NCBI GenBank assembly: GCA_902806575.1
Contig: CADCXD010000002.1
Span: forward strand, 3,224,001-3,288,000
Source of the DNA: Jackrogersella multiformis
Lineage: Eukaryota > Ascomycota > Sordariomycetes > Xylariales > Hypoxylaceae
Direction of reading: 5' to 3'
DNA: 64,000 nt
Below, piece after piece: positions 61,512 to 64,000 of the stretch. Below the pieces are notes generated by a model that had not been told where the DNA came from, did no database searches, and saw nothing but the letters and a program-made list of their open reading frames with translations. Every line of letters starts with the position of its first letter. The stretch's first letter is position 1. The position numbers and the translations under genes are program-made.

Positions 61512-63600
61512 ATTAGTAAGTTAAAATAAAGGTCTTAAAATAGTTGTTCTTCTTAGGAATAAAAACAGAACTAATATTATAAAATAAAACTAATAAATAT
61601 AAAGCATAAACCACTTTTAACGCATAGGCCATTACTTTAAGCATAAACCATATAATTATAATTCTTTATAATACCCTTTTAATAAAAAGAAAAACTAACA
61701 TCTTCGTTAATTATAAGTTATTATCTTATTAAATTAATCTTATTAAATTAATTTTTAACGTTTAATAAATATATTAAGTATATTAATATTATCCTCTTTT
61801 TTATTATTATCATTATTATTAATTAAAAGGTTATTATTATTATTTAATGATGTAATTTTATAAACAAAACGTATATTATTAAAATTATTAAACGTTTACG
61901 TTTTAATTATAGGTTTAATCTTTAATAATATAAATATTAATCTTTTAGTTAAGATTATTATTGGTTTTTTTATAATAAGTATAATTAACTTAAGTATAAA
62001 AGTTAATATCTTAGTTAATAACATAATTATAATAATAAATATAATAAATAATATTAATTATAACTTAATTTTTATAATATTTTTTTTATAATTTATGAAG
62101 ATGTTATGTATATTTCTTATAATTATTATAGTTTTAATAATATTTATTAAAAACTTCTTTATTAACTATTATTATGTTTTAAGAATTAAATGGATTTCTA
62201 TGGTTAATATATATTATTATTATAATTATTAACTTATATTTATTATTACTTATTATAAAGGGTTAATATTTAAAAAAATCTTATCGTTATTATTAATTAT
62301 TATAATCGTTATCTTATTAATTATAACTTTTTAAAATTTTAGTTTTATATTATAATTTTTATATATTAATTAAATTAATCTAATTAGCTTTAATTTATTA
62401 TATAATTGTTTTAAAGAAAATCTTAACGTCTTTCTTTATGTTTTTATTCATATAAGATACCTTAAATATATTCTTATTAAGGATCTTAAAGAATATTTTA
62501 ATAATTATTTTTATCTTTTAATTAATAGCTTTACCTTATTAATTTATCTCTTTAAATTAATTTTAAATTGTGTAATAAAAGATTATTATTAAAGGAATTC
62601 CATATATTAAAATCTTTAATAATGTTTTAATAATTAAGATGGTATTAAATTATAAACGAAACGATACTATTTTTATTATTTTTACATAATATATTTTAAA
62701 ATTAATAATATTTATTAAATATTTATTATTATTATTTTAAATAAATAATTTATTTTAAAAAATTTATTGTTATTAAAATTTATTACCATTTTATATTTTA
62801 ATAATCTTAAATATTTTATTAATAATTATTATTTATTTATTATTAAATAAATATTAATAAATTTATTTAAATATTGAATTAATAATCTTTTTAATTAAAA
62901 CCTTAAAAGGGTTAAAGATTGGTTTCTTTATAAAAAATATTATAAAATAAAAGGTAAATAAAAAACTTCTTATAAAATTAAAATTTATAAAAGAAAAAGG
63001 AAAAAGAAAAAAACATTTTTTATAAAAAAGAATTTTTTTTAATAAAAGTAAGTAAAAAAATATTTATATAAATAAAAAATATAAATATAAGTAAGTATAT
63101 TATGCCTTATTATTATTAAGTAAATATTAAAATATTTAATTCTTTTTTAAAATAAAAATTTTAATGGTAATTATAATTATTGTTTTAATTATAATTACCT
63201 AATGATTTATAATTTACTTACGCTTTTTCTTATCTTTTTAACGTTATCCATAATTTATATTTTTTATATTATAATAAATCTTAACTTTATAACTTTTAAT
63301 AATCTTTTTATTAAAATTATAAATTATAATTTTAATAATTTTCTTAGTAGTATTAATAGTTAAGTAAGAGGAATTAGTTAATTATTATTAGTATAATTTA
63401 ATAATATATTTTCGATAAGTTGTTTTTTAATACTTATACGATTATTTTATTGTTTAATATATGTTGTTGCTTATTTATAACTGGTTATATTAGTTTGTTA
63501 ATTAATTTTAAAGGTATATTATTAAGGGTTTATATATTTTAAAAAAAATATATATTAAGGGATTATAATCTATTAATATATTTAATATAAAATCAATTAA
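61512..63600 (+). repeat. Copy B of the diverged direct duplication
   Basis: Homologous to 57536-59690 but less mutated: for example GCATAAACCAC and CGCATAGGCCATTAC near 61600-61640, where copy A has the C-to-T/G-to-A forms. It contains extra segments near 61950-62010 and 62225-62290, and lacks the MITE. Confidence 0.75.
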
Positions 63601-64000
63601 GTGATAAAAGATATTTCTTATTATAATGATTTAATAATATTATTATATTTTAAATAAATAAATTTTTTAAATATTATTAATTAAAAGTTAATAAATAATA
63701 TTTTTATTATACAAGATATTTAAAGATAAAATATCCTCCTTATTTATTTATTTATTAATTTAATAACTTTTTAATCTTATATAATACTTAATTATTATCG
63801 TTTCTTTTTATAATAATTTGACTTAATTACGGTTATTTTTTTACGTAAAGATCTTTTTTTAAAAACATCTTAAATAATTAATTTATTAATATAACCTCAT
63901 AAATTTATTAATTATTGAATAATTTAAACTTATGTATAAATTTATTAATTTATTTTAAAATTAATAATAATTTAATACGTTATATTGATTATTTATAAGG

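Larger units (their letters stand above)
50130..64000. repeat. AT-rich, RIP-mutated repeat block (extends past the window)
   Basis: Base composition changes within about 50 bases to roughly 85 percent A+T and stays so to the end. TA dinucleotides dominate; CA and TG are rare, while the remaining C is mostly in CG or CT. Stops (TAA) are frequent in all frames and no useful open frame occurs for 14 kb. This is the classical product of repeat-induced point mutation, which turns CpA into TpA in duplicated DNA during the sexual cycle. Mutation is strongest in about 50.2-54.2 kb and weaker after about 61.5 kb, where CA, GG and CC remain more often. Confidence 0.9.

Noticed and set aside
50130..64000. 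Mitochondrial DNA insertion or contaminant, suggested by very high A+T
   Set aside because: No mitochondrial gene, tRNA or rRNA is recognisable and the dinucleotide pattern (TA excess, CA/TG loss with CG retained) fits RIP of nuclear repeats.

Overview
The window comes from a filamentous ascomycete (Pezizomycotina, most likely Sordariomycetes). Genes carry short introns, mostly 55-230 nt, with GTRNGT-type donors and YAG acceptors. Intergenic spaces are long. The gene set is fungal: trifunctional TRPC, LCB2, a G-protein beta subunit, NUP188 and fungal-type TIM9. The last 14 kb is a very AT-rich block with the signature of repeat-induced point mutation (RIP). The species cannot be named from the sequence.

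Layout. Positions 1-1460 hold the 5' part of serine palmitoyltransferase subunit 2 on the minus strand, running off the left edge. Acetoacetyl-CoA synthetase (+, 4179-6543) and an ADAL-type adenosine/N6-methyl-AMP deaminase (-, 6759-8169) are convergent. A gene-poor stretch follows with three widely spaced plus-strand genes: G-beta (11748-13105), a phosducin-like G-beta-gamma chaperone (17132-18072) and an unrecognised single-pass membrane protein (20951-22909). RanBP1/Yrb1 (24676-25616) and a DUF4211 nuclear-type protein (26571-28677) come next on the plus strand.

From 29 to 46 kb there is a compact run of seven housekeeping genes in strictly alternating strands: TRPC (-), NUP188 (+), TIM9 (-), MRT4 (+), U1-70K (-), mitochondrial mL43 (+) and triosephosphate isomerase (-). 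They form three head-to-head pairs. A P/Q- and D/E-rich hypothetical protein (-, 46875-48782) is the last recognisable gene.

From about 50130 to the end, base composition changes abruptly to roughly 85 percent A+T with no open frame of useful length. This is a graveyard of RIP-mutated repeats. Inside it I can see (i) a 2570-bp element with about 145-bp terminal inverted repeats and an 8-9 bp target duplication, resembling a Mutator-like DNA transposon; (ii) a roughly 170-bp MITE-like element in two opposed copies, one of which has a matching empty site in a duplicated sequence 4 kb away; and (iii) a diverged direct duplication of about 2 kb whose copies differ largely by C-to-T and G-to-A changes.

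Links between genes: the G-beta subunit and its probable folding chaperone lie 4 kb apart on the same strand, and RanBP1 and NUP188 both serve nuclear transport. The rest is mixed housekeeping. I saw no biosynthetic cluster, CRISPR array, tRNA or rRNA. A palindromic motif built on TACCTAGGTA is scattered through nearly all intergenic DNA and was not noticed in exons.
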